From: Kamptonema formosum PCC 10802
GTDB taxonomy: Bacteria > Cyanobacteriota > Cyanobacteriia > Cyanobacteriales > Oscillatoriaceae
Direction of reading: 5' to 3'
NCBI RefSeq assembly: GCF_000332335.1
Contig: NZ_KB235948.1
Coordinates: 5,572,625 to 5,605,619 of the forward strand
DNA length: 32,995 nucleotides
Shown here one piece after another: positions 16,601 to 25,427 of the stretch. A model generated the notes under the pieces. That model was not told the DNA's origin. It ran no database searches and saw only the letters and a program-made list of their open reading frames with translations. The position numbers and the translations under genes are program-made. Every line of letters begins with the position of its first letter. Positions within the stretch are counted from its first letter, which is position 1.

Positions 16601-17603
16601 AGTGGGGCTGCTCGCCGCCATCGCCGACCAGCTGGCGATTGCCATCAGCCAAGCTGAACTCTACGCCGGCGCAACCGAAGCCGCCCGCGCCGCCAAAGAA
16701 CAAGCCCAGCAGTTGCAGGGAGCGATGAGCGCCCTGCAGCAAACCCAAGCCCAGCTGATCCAGACGGAAAAGATGTCCAGCCTGGGACAGATGGTTGCCG
16801 GTGTCGCCCACGAAATTAACAACCCCGTCAGCTTTATCTACGGCAATGTTGACCCGGCGATGCAATACATTCAAGATTTGCTGGGGCTAATAGATCTCTA
16901 CCAGGAGCACTCTCCCTCCTCTCCAGAAATTGAGGAAGAAATTGACGCCATCGATCTGGAATTTGTCAAGGAAGACTTGCCCAAACTCCTCTATTCCATG
17001 AAAGTCGGGGCTGAGCGCATCCGCCAGATTGTCCTGTCGCTGCGCAATTTCTCAAGGCTGGATGAAGCCCAGATGAAAGCCGTAGACCTTCACGAAGGGA
17101 TAGACAGCACTCTGCTGATTTTGCAGAATCGCTTGAAAGGTAAGGGGGCAAGTGCTGAAATTAAGGTGCTTAAAGAATACGGCGAACTGCCTCAGGTGGA
17201 CTGTTTTGCGGGGCAGATGAACCAGGTGTTTATGAATATTCTCGCGAATGCAATTGATGCGCTGGAAGAGCCTCGGACAGGGGCGGCTGGGGCTGCCGGT
17301 GGCAGAGAAGCTGCCATCCGCATTCGCACCGGCACCCCCGACTCCAATCGCGTGGAAATCCGGATTGCCGACAGCGGACCGGGAATAAAACCCGAGGTTC
17401 GCTCGCGGGTTTTTGACCCCTTCTTCACCACCAAACCCGTCGGTGCCGGCACCGGTTTGGGGCTGTCAATTAGCTACCAGATTGTCGTGGAAAAACACGG
17501 GGGCCAGCTGAAGTGCTATTCTGAACCCGGGAAGGGGACTGAATTTGTCATCGAGCTGCCGGTGCGCCAGAATTACAGCGAACCGCCGATATTTAAGGAA
17601 TAG
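13614..17603 (+). CDS. Membrane-bound sensor histidine kinase: HAMP, four PAS, GAF, HisKA, HATPase
   Basis: The product is 1329 residues. Membrane helix 1 lies at about 7-24 and helix 2 at about 190-217, bracketing a charged helical sensor region rich in Glu/Lys (80-190). HAMP spans about 218-270. Four PAS domains follow at about 275-388, 398-508, 519-635 and 685-803, the first two and the last each ending in an (E/D)I(A/T)ER(K)-type linker. PAS3 and PAS4 have WxW/PED-type PAS_3 features. GAF lies at about 825-1018. The HisKA phospho-acceptor is His1066 (VAGVAHEINNPVSFI). The ATPase has an N-box (NQVFMNILANAIDA, about 1203), G1 (DSGPGI) and G2 (GTGLGL). No receiver domain is attached and no response regulator is adjacent, so it is an orphan kinase. 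The GAF lacks an obvious chromophore Cys-His motif, so a light-sensing role is not supported. Confidence 0.93.
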   Translation: MKLKTKLVSSFLAVASLAAILGILKIEAGKNVKESFSAVSGEITPKLLALQQIKMASFKMMVEANSYALLQGGAGKISGDVKVEEDKEEELESFEAAREDLEKELENFKSLADAPEERKFVQEIEAAKKDFYQAGQTLIQVKAEGGRGPKLVGNKRSLEQAENYFTEVIDRAIEAEIEQLERENEVVASRAGMAIAINAFSVAAVALISGALALILAEKIAKPILEITEAAVKIGRGDLGARVDVETESEIGVLAEAFNQMAESLNKTTVSKGYVDNIIKSMLDALFVLNRDGTIKTFNLAAFLMLRYPEEIDLLGKHVKILFAEEKFLKELDFEESKRNSFLGRKETTLLAKDGQTVPVYFSVSVMRDERGEIEGFVCLAQDITERKAAEAAREESEAKWRSLVENAPDIILTADAAGRIKFLNRVTPGLSARQVIGSSLYDWVPPDCRLPFREIVESVFTTGIAQQLDLAGFGPYSSTSWYSSRISPIQKNGEVVAVTIIATEIAERKRMEEALRESEKRYQLAVRAGKVGVWDWNVGTGEIYLDSNLKAMLGFEPEEIPNRIQDWLKRVHPEDRSAVMAAAKAHLEGRTPDYEIEHRTINKDGSIRWILARGTAIRDGGGKAYRMMGTDSDITEGKQGEDALLQAKQDLEIRVQERTTELTQLLEQLQRESFERQLVAEALSQSQDRLNSILNSLDDVVWSVHATTFEMLYISPAAETVYGLPQSEFFNHPNLWMEMIHPQDRQRVEGMLQKRITAGTTDMEYRIVRPSGEVHWLRSRSRLVCDATGSPVRIDGIETDITERKRAEAALRQSETQFRKQAKREALLNRLASQIRNSLNLDTILETAVQEIHTLLQIDRCLFVWYRPNGLESWKAGSAETWKGLESSDRPSNRRSSKPCNSYWEVVKEAKKPNAPSLLGAYPDQRDCPVIAKLLNREMIRLDDVRKLAEPELQQLQWVSGFSSIAILPIHTPAGEIGLLACGQCCGSRPWRDSEVGLLAAIADQLAIAISQAELYAGATEAARAAKEQAQQLQGAMSALQQTQAQLIQTEKMSSLGQMVAGVAHEINNPVSFIYGNVDPAMQYIQDLLGLIDLYQEHSPSSPEIEEEIDAIDLEFVKEDLPKLLYSMKVGAERIRQIVLSLRNFSRLDEAQMKAVDLHEGIDSTLLILQNRLKGKGASAEIKVLKEYGELPQVDCFAGQMNQVFMNILANAIDALEEPRTGAAGAAGGREAAIRIRTGTPDSNRVEIRIADSGPGIKPEVRSRVFDPFFTTKPVGAGTGLGLSISYQIVVEKHGGQLKCYSEPGKGTEFVIELPVRQNYSEPPIFKE

Positions 17604-17665
17604 GGAATAGGGAATTGGGAATTGGGAATAGGGCATTGGGAATTGGGAATTGGGAATAGGGCATT
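17601..17665. repeat. Short tandem repeat of GGGAAT(T/A) and GGGCATT heptamers
   Basis: Heptamers GGGAATT, GGGAATA and GGGCATT alternate about nine times directly after the sensor kinase stop codon. This is in keeping with the heptanucleotide tandem repeats known from cyanobacteria. Confidence 0.75.
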
Positions 17666-17964
17666 GCTGAGTTCTCGCCAGCGCGTAAATCTTCCCCACG
17701 CCCCATGCGCCATGCCCCATGCCAGCGTTTTAAGAAACCGGGTTTCTCATATAGCAGTATGCACTTAGGGTCCTACATTTCGACCTCTTTTGCACCCCCG
17801 CACTCCTGCTCCTATTGTTCTAACCCATATTACTGCTGGGATATAGACGTAGGCCAGCGTCTGGCTGCCCTGAAGGTTTAATGTCCTAACCTAAATGCCT
17901 ACTGCTATATAAGCAGTCACACAATATTTCGAGCGCGTGTTCAACGAATTTTTCACCGGCTCGC
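17604..17964. other. Intergenic region: simple repeat, hairpin core and MITE
   Basis: The 361 bp between convergent genes start with a GGGAATTGGGAAT-type tandem (17601-17665), followed by a lone hairpin core (17731-17747) and a MITE with inverted ends (17749-17910). No gene is seen. Confidence 0.65.
17749..17910. mobile_element. MITE-like element, 162 bp, with 21-bp terminal inverted repeats
   Basis: The left end ATATAGCAGTATGCACTTAGG and the reverse complement of the right end, ATATAGCAGTAGGCATTTAGG, match at 19 of 21 positions. There is no coding capacity. Related ends occur at 12183-12207 and in the composite at 18948-19118. The transposase that would move it is not in the window. Confidence 0.7.
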
Positions 17965-18882
17965 TTAGGCTCCTCTCTCCCGCTCTTGCGGGGGAGCGCT
18001 GATGGGAGCCGCCTTTCTTTCACTGAGAGCTACGATCATCCCCGCGATTACCAAAACTGCGCCGGCGTACCCGCTCATCCTGAAAGTTTCGCCGAGTAGA
18101 AAGAAGGCGTAAATCGAGCCGACAACCGGCTCCATTGTTTGGATTAGCCCACCTTCAAAAGCTGTTATCCGGCTCAGTGCTTTTGCCTGCAACCAGGTAA
18201 CAGCGCCGGTGCCAACTATGCCCAGGTAGAGGAGAGCCACAATATTTTTTGGTTGCGTTAAACTAGCGGTAATGACTTCAATCTGTCCGGCCATTTCCGG
18301 CGCGGCTAACAGGCAACTTAGAATAGCGATCGCCCAAATCTCAACGACGATCAGTGGCAGAACGGGATGGCGCGGTGCGATTCTCTCAAGCAAGATGACA
18401 ATAGCCGCGATAAGTGAGGCACAAATAAGCATCCAAACTGCGCCGATGGCAGGGGGACCGTCCTGCCAGCTCATGATTCCGATTCCCGTGAAGGCGAGCG
18501 CCGCCGCCAGGATAGCGACAAGTGACAGGCGACGGTAGAACACCACCTCGAACAGTGTGATTAAGATGATTACCAGACCCACAGTGAAAGACGCTTGGTT
18601 CGCCGGGATGCTCTCAAGTGCCACGGTCTGGGTAACAAAGGCAGCAAACATTAACACTCCCAGGATTGCCCCGTCGCGTATCAAGTTTCTGTTCAGGTTG
18701 CGAGCGAACGGCGCAAAGACGACCGCCCCAATAGTGAAGCGAATGGCGATTTGTACAAATGGCGAAACGGTGCTGATTACCTCATGGATCGCCACCAGCA
18801 TCGAGGGCCAGAGCAGGCTGGACAGAATCATCAGCAAAATGCCTTGGAAATGCTGGCTATTTTTTGCAAGTGGTGCGGTCAT
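17965..18882 (-). CDS. DMT-superfamily transporter (two EamA domains)
   Basis: The product is 305 residues with about ten predicted membrane helices in two homologous EamA halves (about 14-140 and 150-288). The starts are GILLMILSSLLWPSMLVAIH and AVWMLICASLIAAIVILLER. The typical FxxxPxxA-like region appears as GGLIQTMEPVVGSIYAFFLLGE near 245-267. Family members export small metabolites, often amino acids or nucleobases; the substrate cannot be told from sequence. The gene is single, flanked by MITE-like repeats on both sides. Confidence 0.92.
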   Translation of the reverse strand: MTAPLAKNSQHFQGILLMILSSLLWPSMLVAIHEVISTVSPFVQIAIRFTIGAVVFAPFARNLNRNLIRDGAILGVLMFAAFVTQTVALESIPANQASFTVGLVIILITLFEVVFYRRLSLVAILAAALAFTGIGIMSWQDGPPAIGAVWMLICASLIAAIVILLERIAPRHPVLPLIVVEIWAIAILSCLLAAPEMAGQIEVITASLTQPKNIVALLYLGIVGTGAVTWLQAKALSRITAFEGGLIQTMEPVVGSIYAFFLLGETFRMSGYAGAVLVIAGMIVALSERKAAPISAPPQERERGA

Positions 18883-19319
18883 ACAACTAACTCGTAAACT
18901 GGCACGCTCAAATTATAAGGCATCTGCCGTCCTGAATTCTATAGATTTATATCAGTAGGCACTTAGGGAAAGGACTTGGGGTTTAACATGATGTAGGGGC
19001 GGGAACACCGACAAAGAGTGCCACACAGCTACAACACCGATAAACCCGCCCCTAACCTCTGATATAGCAGCCGGCACTTGGGCCATAGCGTGTCCTAACC
19101 AATATGACTGCTGCTATAACGAATAAGAGCTTTTTTGATTGCTCTGTAGCCCCTCTCCGTCGGAAGTCGCAGCCTCTCGTCACAGGCGAGGGCCAAAAAC
19201 TTTGGCATTTCCACTTCCAGATTGGGAAACGCCGGTTTTATTCAACAGGATTTACTGCCGCCTTTTTCAATCCAAAATCTGGACATAGAAATTGCCTGAT
19301 TTGTATAAATATCCGGCAA
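18883..19319. other. Intergenic region with composite MITE-like sequence
   Basis: Of the 437 bp, 18948-19118 is a repeat composite (listed separately). The rest (19119-19319) is AT-rich with no recognisable gene; a 79-codon open frame there has no protein-like features. Confidence 0.55.
18948..19118. mobile_element. Composite MITE-like element
   Basis: The left end TATATCAGTAGGCACTTAGG and the right end (reverse complement TATAGCAGCAGTCATATTGG) belong to the same end family as 17749-17910. Inside, GGGGCGGG (18996) and CCCGCCCC (19044) form a second inverted pair around about 40 bp, and another end copy (ATATAGCAGCCGGCACTTGG) starts near 19062. This suggests one element inserted in or beside another. 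Confidence 0.5.
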
Positions 19320-19679
19320 TTAACTGCGGTTTTTCCCCAATAATCGCCCCACACTCCCTCTGCCAAAACTCCAGCGACGCCGCCGATCTTCCGCACGATC
19401 CAGCCGCTGTTTTAAACGAGTTTGGAAGCACAACTTAGGCCGGTTAGCGAGAGTCTTGGGGACTATTTCATCAACAGGAGCGTCCAAATATCCAAATTGC
19501 CACCACGCCGTCACCAAACCGCCGGCTAAGCCTCCGAGCAGCCCATAGCAGGCACTCCACTCGATGGGATAGCGGAGCAAAAAAAAGCAGACTGTAAAAC
19601 CCAGTCCAATTTTCAGCCCTGCCGAAAACCCCCTTGAGAATCCGGAATATTTTTGCTCCGCGCTATCCTTATTTTTCAT
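19320..19679 (-). CDS. Small membrane protein of unknown function
   Basis: The product is 119 residues. Two hydrophobic segments (about 21-40, GLKIGLGFTVCFFLLRYPI, and about 44-63, YGLLGGLAGGLVTAWWQFG) form a helical hairpin with small-residue packing motifs. An Arg-rich tail (DRAEDRRRRWSFGRG) follows. The family is not recognised. Codon use and the clean two-helix layout support a real gene. It sits alone between repeats. Confidence 0.65.
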   Translation of the reverse strand: MKNKDSAEQKYSGFSRGFSAGLKIGLGFTVCFFLLRYPIEWSACYGLLGGLAGGLVTAWWQFGYLDAPVDEIVPKTLANRPKLCFQTRLKQRLDRAEDRRRRWSFGRGSVGRLLGKNRS

Positions 19680-20047
19680 AAACTTTTCCAGTAATAGTTG
19701 TTATAAAACTAGCAAAATTGGCAGGCGCGACGCCTGCCCTACGAATATACCTTATATAGCAGTTCTAAATGATTTGCGCAACCGCTGGGGGCCCCGAAAC
19801 CCGGTTTCAAAGAAACCGGGTTTCGGAAATTTACACGAATGATTTAGACTCGCTATATGTAGGACCGGCATCTTGCCTGTCCTTTAATGTTTTGCGCAGG
19901 ATAGCGGTGCGTTCCGCCTGGGAGCGCAGCCTGCTGGCAGGAAGTGGGGAAGTGAGGCGCAACGCACCCTACTTGTGGGATGCCGGTGCGTTCCGCCTGG
20001 GGGCGCAGCCTGCTGGCAGGGAGTGCGAGGGGGAGGCGGAACGCACC
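19680..20047. other. Intergenic region made up of three repeat elements
   Basis: The 368 bp contain a GCAGGCGCGACGCCTGC hairpin (19721-19737), a MITE-like element (19754-19859) and two tandem GGTGCGTTCCGCC hairpins (19906-20052). No gene is seen. Confidence 0.7.
19754..19859. mobile_element. MITE-like element, about 106 bp, with inverted ends and central hairpin
   Basis: The left end ATATAGCAGTTCTAAATGATT and the reverse complement of the right end, ATATAGCGAGTCTAAATCATT, match at 17 of 21 positions. The core is a perfect palindrome, AAACCCGGTTTC-AAA-GAAACCGGGTTT. Truncated relatives are at 8485-8570 and 6776-6837. There is no coding capacity. Confidence 0.7.
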
Positions 20048-20052
20048 CTACT
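19906..20052. repeat. Two tandem GGTGCGTTCCGCC hairpins, 79-bp period
   Basis: The units begin at 19906 and 19985. Each pairs GGTGCGTTCCGCCT with AGGCG(G/C)AACGCACC around GCGCAGCCTGCTGGCAGG. The last bases of the second unit include the TAG stop codon of the neighbouring minus-strand gene. Confidence 0.75.
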
Positions 20053-21580
20053 GGCATAATTGTGCTTCAATGTCTTGCGCAGTGTCTAGAGTTCTCACAT
20101 AAACTCGCTCAGCCTCTGTGAAGGGTTCAGCACCGGCAAGCTGCGCGGCGAGCAAATCAGCGGTGGCGTCGGCAATGTCGCCGGTGCGCCGGTGCAGCCT
20201 TGCGCGCAACACTTCCACCGGCGCAGTGCAGTGGAGAATTTGTAAAGGCAGCTGGTTCACCTCAGCGAGCGCAATCGCATCCCGCCGCAACGCCTGCCGG
20301 TCGTATTTCGCATCCAGAATCACCGGCCACCCTCCAGCTGCTAGCATAACACCCAATTGCAGCAGCCGGTGATAAGTTTTCTCAGTCATCTCAGCGGTGT
20401 AAATCTCCTCCCCACCCCGCTGATGCAGGGGAATTCCAGCCAAATGCTTGCGCACCGCATCCGAGCGAATGTGAATCGCCCCCTGCCGTCTCGCCAACTT
20501 TCTCGCCACCGTACTTTTACCAGAACCCGACAGCCCCGACATCAAAATTAGCTGTCCAGTGCGCGGCTGGGTGTACTGCCAAGCGAGCCGGTAATAGTGA
20601 GCCGCTGTTTGCTGCGCCTTCTCCTTCTCTTGGGCAGAGACACCCGGATCGTCCAGCAGCAAAGAAGTCACGTTCGCCCGCACATAAGATTGCCTGATTA
20701 AGTACAGCGGCAGCACTTGCAACCCCTCCCAGTCGCCGGTGCCCTCAATGTAGGTGTTCAAAAAAGCATTGGCCAAATCTCCGCGCCCGCGCCCCTGCAA
20801 ATCCATCACCGTGAAGGCCACATCGTACATGACATCAACAAAGCGAAAGTCTTCATTGAATTCAATGCAGTCAAAGAGGAGGATTTTGTCCTCCCACAGA
20901 GCGATATTCCTCAGGTGCAAATCTCCGTGGCATTCCCGAATTCTCTGACTTTCGATTCGGCTGAAGAACAGCGCCCGCCCCTCCGCAAAAAAGTTATCCG
21001 TGTATCGCTTTGTCGCCTCGAACAGCTCCTGCGTCAGCGGACCGCCGATATATTTTTTGCTCAGTTCGTAGTTTTGCTCCACAGATTTCCGAATTTGCGA
21101 GACTTCGCCAAAAGAGAGAATCCACTCACTCACCGGCGCTTGTGCGTGGAATTTCGCCACAACCCGCCCCAGTTCCTCCAGATGCTTTTCCGCTAGGGCT
21201 CCCCGCTCCAACATACTCACAAACAGCCCATCCTGCGGGAACTGGCGCATTTTCACCGCATATTCCACCGGCTCCCCCTCCCCTCCCAGCCTGAATCCCG
21301 TTCCCGCCTGCGTCACCGGCACAACCGCCAAGTACAGCCCCGGTGCGCCCCGCTGATTCATCTGCAGCTCTCGCTGGCAAAAATACTGCCGCTTCTCCAG
21401 CGTCGAGTAATCCAGAAACCCAAAATTCACCGGCTTCTTCACCTTATAAACATAATCCCCCGTCAGCAGCACAAAAGAAATGTGAGTCTGGATCAGCTCA
21501 ACCGGCACCCGCACCGGATGCGGATAGAACTCCGGCTGCAGCATCCCCTCAATCAAACGAGGCAGACAAGTTTCTCCCAT
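20048..21580 (-). CDS. Fusion of aminoglycoside-phosphotransferase-like kinase and P-loop (zeta-toxin/gluconokinase-like) ATPase
   Basis: The product is 510 residues. The N-terminal half (about 20-330) has the APH/choline-kinase fold signatures ECHGDLHLRNI (about 214) and LFDCIEFNEDFRFVDVMYD (about 231). The C-terminal half (about 340-505) begins with a Walker A GLSGSGKST (about 347) and an AAA_33-type kinase (HIRSDAVRKHL, VILDAKYDRQALRRDA). This two-domain arrangement is a known uncharacterised bacterial family; the substrate is unknown. It is not evidence of antibiotic resistance. The TAG stop lies inside a dispersed hairpin repeat, so the C-terminus may have been reset by repeat insertion. 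Confidence 0.88.
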   Translation of the reverse strand: MGETCLPRLIEGMLQPEFYPHPVRVPVELIQTHISFVLLTGDYVYKVKKPVNFGFLDYSTLEKRQYFCQRELQMNQRGAPGLYLAVVPVTQAGTGFRLGGEGEPVEYAVKMRQFPQDGLFVSMLERGALAEKHLEELGRVVAKFHAQAPVSEWILSFGEVSQIRKSVEQNYELSKKYIGGPLTQELFEATKRYTDNFFAEGRALFFSRIESQRIRECHGDLHLRNIALWEDKILLFDCIEFNEDFRFVDVMYDVAFTVMDLQGRGRGDLANAFLNTYIEGTGDWEGLQVLPLYLIRQSYVRANVTSLLLDDPGVSAQEKEKAQQTAAHYYRLAWQYTQPRTGQLILMSGLSGSGKSTVARKLARRQGAIHIRSDAVRKHLAGIPLHQRGGEEIYTAEMTEKTYHRLLQLGVMLAAGGWPVILDAKYDRQALRRDAIALAEVNQLPLQILHCTAPVEVLRARLHRRTGDIADATADLLAAQLAGAEPFTEAERVYVRTLDTAQDIEAQLCQ

Positions 21581-21715
21581 AACAAACCCTCAACCTTACA
21601 AAACTTAAACGCTCACTCACCTCCAGACGCCCCCGCCCTAGCCTGACTCTCTTCTTGGCGCTCTACCCTGCGGGAAGCCGAGAAAGCGCGTCTATGGCGT
21701 CTTGGCGGTTTATTA

Positions 21716-21721
21716 TATAAT
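21716..21721 (+). promoter_or_regulatory. Candidate -10 box of the adenosine kinase gene
   Basis: TATAAT lies 22 bp before the ATG. No good -35 is present at 16-19 bp, so an activator or another start may be involved. Confidence 0.3.
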
Positions 21722-21742
21722 TATCCTAAAACAGAAACCCTT

Positions 21743-22762
21743 ATGACAGACAGCAGCAAACATCCCAGACCCGTCGATGTATTTGGAGTCGGCAACGCCC
21801 TAGTAGATATCCTGGCATTTGTGGGAGACGATTTTGTGCGGGAGCACGCCTTGAATCGGGGTTCCATGACCCTGATGGACGCTGAGAAGCAGGGCGGACT
21901 TTTGGTCAATCTGGAACACACGCCGGTGCAGCTGCGTTCGGGGGGTTCAGCAGCGAATACCATGATAGCCCTAGCGCAGAGTGGCGGGAACGGCTTTTAT
22001 TCTGGCAAAGTTGCCCGGGATACCAACGGTGAATTTTACCGGCAAGACATGCTGCAAGCCGGCATTCACTTTGACGTGCACCCCGCACCGGAAACTGGCG
22101 GGCCCACCGGCACCTGTCTGGTGCTGACCACTCCTGATGCGGAGCGAACCATGTGCACGCATCTGGGAGTTTCCACAACCCTAGCAGCCACGGATATTGA
22201 TACAGATCGCCTCAGCCGGTGCAAATACAGCTATGTGGAGGGCTACCTCTGGGACGCGCCCGATCCTCGAAAAGCCTGCATCGAAACAATGGAGCAGTCG
22301 AGGCGCAACGGAGTCAAAGTTTCCTTCACCTTTTCTGACAGCTTCCTGGTGGATCGGTTTGCCGGCGATTTCCACGGTGCTGTTTCGGAATACTGCGATG
22401 TGGTTTTCTGCAATGCCGATGAGGTGCGCCGGTTTTGCCAGGAAGAATCGCTGCAAGAGTGCGCTCGCAAATTGGGCGAAATAGTGGACTTGGCTTTTAT
22501 CACCGCCGGTGCGAGAGGCTGTCTGGTGGTGGAAAACAAACAAATCTCCGAAGTGCCTGGATTTCCGGTGCAGCCTCTCGATACGGTGGGCGCGGGAGAC
22601 GCCTTTGCCGGTGGGGTGCTCTACGGACTCACTCACGGTTTGAGCGCCAAACAAGCCGCCCGCTGGGGCAATTTCCTGGCGTCTCGCGTGGTGGGGGTTC
22701 ACGGTCCGCGTCTGGAGGAATCCTGCGCCCACCGGCTTGAGGAAGTGATTGCCAGCTATTAA
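21743..22762 (+). CDS. PfkB-family carbohydrate/nucleoside kinase, probably adenosine kinase
   Basis: The product is 339 residues. The ribokinase-family N-terminal motif (GVGNALVDILAFV), glycine-rich SGGSAANTMIALAQ and the C-terminal signature DTVGAGDAFAGGVLYGL (catalytic Asp near 286) are all present. The overall pattern matches bacterial and plant-like adenosine kinase-type members, which phosphorylate adenosine to AMP using ATP. The neighbouring purA and adenosine deaminase-like genes fit a purine salvage role. A sugar substrate cannot be excluded from sequence alone. It converges on rplY with about 205 bp of repeat-bearing spacer. Confidence 0.9.
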   Translation: MTDSSKHPRPVDVFGVGNALVDILAFVGDDFVREHALNRGSMTLMDAEKQGGLLVNLEHTPVQLRSGGSAANTMIALAQSGGNGFYSGKVARDTNGEFYRQDMLQAGIHFDVHPAPETGGPTGTCLVLTTPDAERTMCTHLGVSTTLAATDIDTDRLSRCKYSYVEGYLWDAPDPRKACIETMEQSRRNGVKVSFTFSDSFLVDRFAGDFHGAVSEYCDVVFCNADEVRRFCQEESLQECARKLGEIVDLAFITAGARGCLVVENKQISEVPGFPVQPLDTVGAGDAFAGGVLYGLTHGLSAKQAARWGNFLASRVVGVHGPRLEESCAHRLEEVIASY

Positions 22763-22818
22763 GCAGTTACGCTAATAATGCTGCTTATTGGAGAGAGGAG
22801 CCGGAGGCTCCAGAAGCC

Positions 22819-22843
22819 CGTTCCCAGCCCGAGGCTGGGAACG
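22819..22843. repeat. Compact palindrome, CGTTCCCAGCC family
   Basis: The arms CGTTCCCAGCC and GGCTGGGAACG surround a 3-base centre. It lies between the convergent adenosine kinase and rplY genes. Confidence 0.7.
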
Positions 22844-22872
22844 AGAAAAACGAGACAAAACCCTCTCTTTCT

Positions 22873-22911
22873 CCCCCTCCCCGCTTGCAGGGAGGGGGTT
22901 GGGGGGTGGGG
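22873..22911. repeat. G-rich REP-like hairpin with G-quadruplex potential
   Basis: CCCCCTCCC pairs with GGGAGGGGG, and the right arm continues as GGGGGTTGGGGGGTGGGG. With the stem it may serve as a bidirectional end for the two convergent genes. Confidence 0.65.
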
Positions 22912-22967
22912 TTCTCAATCCGGTGGAATATGCAACGCCTTCACTCAGGCTCTCAAATCGCTCAATC

Positions 22968-23552
22968 TCAAGCCGGTGCGCCCTCTCCAGCCTCGCCTGA
23001 AGGAAGGACGACACTGACAACCACCTGTCCCGGATCTGCGAGGGCTGCTACTCCTTCCGGCAAAACGAGCTCACTGATGTGCAGCGCACCGCCCCGGTGC
23101 AGCTCAGAAATATTCACGTCAATCTTTTCGGGGATGCTGTCCGGCTTGCATCTGACCGTCAGTTCTGTCATCACGGGGTCTAAGATACCGCCCTCTAGCT
23201 TGACGCCAACCGCCTCACCCACAAAATTCAGCGCCACCTGAACTTCTACGCTTTCTTGAGCCGAGATGGCGAAAAAGCTGAGGTGGTAGGGATTGCCTTT
23301 CCAGGGGTGGGTTTGGACTTCCCGCAGCAGGGTTTTGCCGCTCCAGCTAATGTCAGGGATATTGAGCTGGATGAGCGTGTTGTTGACGCTGGCCGCCTTG
23401 AGCAGGCGCTCGACGGTTTTGGCCGCAATCGTCAGATTGATTGATTCTGCCCCGCTGTGACCGTACACCACCGCAGGAATCTGCCCTTGCTGGCGGAGAG
23501 CGTTCGGCTTGCTCCCCTCGGGCCGTTTTTGACCTTCAACTGTGAGTTCCAT
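22968..23552 (-). CDS. rplY: 50S ribosomal protein bL25 (general stress CTC form)
   Basis: The product is 194 residues. An N-terminal 5S rRNA-binding L25 domain (about 1-92; [22 protein letters not shown]) is followed by a CTC/TL5 beta domain (about 95-185; [16 protein letters not shown], then [18 protein letters not shown] and [11 protein letters not shown]). It binds 5S rRNA in the large ribosomal subunit. It lies downstream of purA on the same strand, a common cyanobacterial neighbourhood, but the 327-bp gap suggests its own promoter. Confidence 0.95.
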   Translation of the reverse strand: MELTVEGQKRPEGSKPNALRQQGQIPAVVYGHSGAESINLTIAAKTVERLLKAASVNNTLIQLNIPDISWSGKTLLREVQTHPWKGNPYHLSFFAISAQESVEVQVALNFVGEAVGVKLEGGILDPVMTELTVRCKPDSIPEKIDVNISELHRGGALHISELVLPEGVAALADPGQVVVSVVLPSGEAGEGAPA

Positions 23553-23879
23553 GTTCTCAATTTTCCGCTATAGCAGTTACATTTTATCAAAAATCTCGCT
23601 CCCGACCGGCACCAGAATTCCTCTCTCACTCAGGTGCTGAGAATTTCCATTTTCAGCACACTTGAGCGAATCGAGCCACTTCCCGAACCTCCGGTAAGTT
23701 GCTTTTTGACGCTCTTGTCTGTCAGGGGAATCTGCTAAGATTCAGCCGAGATAAACAGGCTCTCAGGAATATTCAACAGCCGCAGCTTGCCGGCTCTATC
23801 CCACCGGTTTTTTGCCCGCCCGCGAGACTTTCCCACCCTCCGACACCGGCTTATTTCCTCTTCCAGGGAGCCACCGGCT
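23553..23879. other. Intergenic region between purA and rplY
   Basis: The 327 bp contain no recognisable gene. They hold a 7-bp stem hairpin (GTGCTGA / TCAGCAC, about 23633-23658) and a TATAGCAG fragment near 23570 that resembles the ends of the local MITEs. The rplY promoter should lie here, but no clear -35/-10 pair was found. Confidence 0.5.
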
Positions 23880-25232
<1,353 letters not shown>

Positions 25233-25253
25233 CTAAAGTTTACACAAACGATT

Positions 25254-25283
25254 ATTATCACCACTTCGGGTAGCAGCTGTCAA
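25254..25283 (-). promoter_or_regulatory. Promoter of purA
   Basis: On the minus strand, a perfect TTGACA (25278-25283) and GATAAT (25254-25259) are 18 bp apart. The predicted transcription start near 25247 gives a leader of about 27 nt. This is the clearest housekeeping-type promoter in the window. Confidence 0.6.
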
Positions 25284-25372
25284 ATTATTTTTTGTTAAGA
25301 TTTATGAACCGTGAGGAGTTAGAATTCAGAAATCGGAAGCTTGACAGACAACCGGGCTTTCTGGATTCTGCC

Positions 25373-25400
25373 GACCGCTGACCGCTGACTGCTGACTGCT
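25373..25400. repeat. Heptanucleotide tandem repeat GAC(C/T)GCT, four copies
   Basis: Two GACCGCT units are followed by two GACTGCT units, about 27 bp before the deaminase-like gene. Such short tandem heptamers are typical of filamentous cyanobacterial intergenic DNA. Confidence 0.75.
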
Positions 25401-25427
25401 GTCGTTCGCCAATCAAAGAGGGTTCCT

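Noticed and set aside
16087-16670. Cyanobacteriochrome-type bilin-binding GAF in the sensor kinase
   Set aside because: I could not find a Cys-His chromophore motif at the expected place. The ACGQCCGSRPW segment is the ordinary end-strand motif of these GAF domains.
20048-21580. Aminoglycoside resistance gene
   Set aside because: Only the fold signature is shared. The fusion to a P-loop kinase domain marks a different, uncharacterised family.
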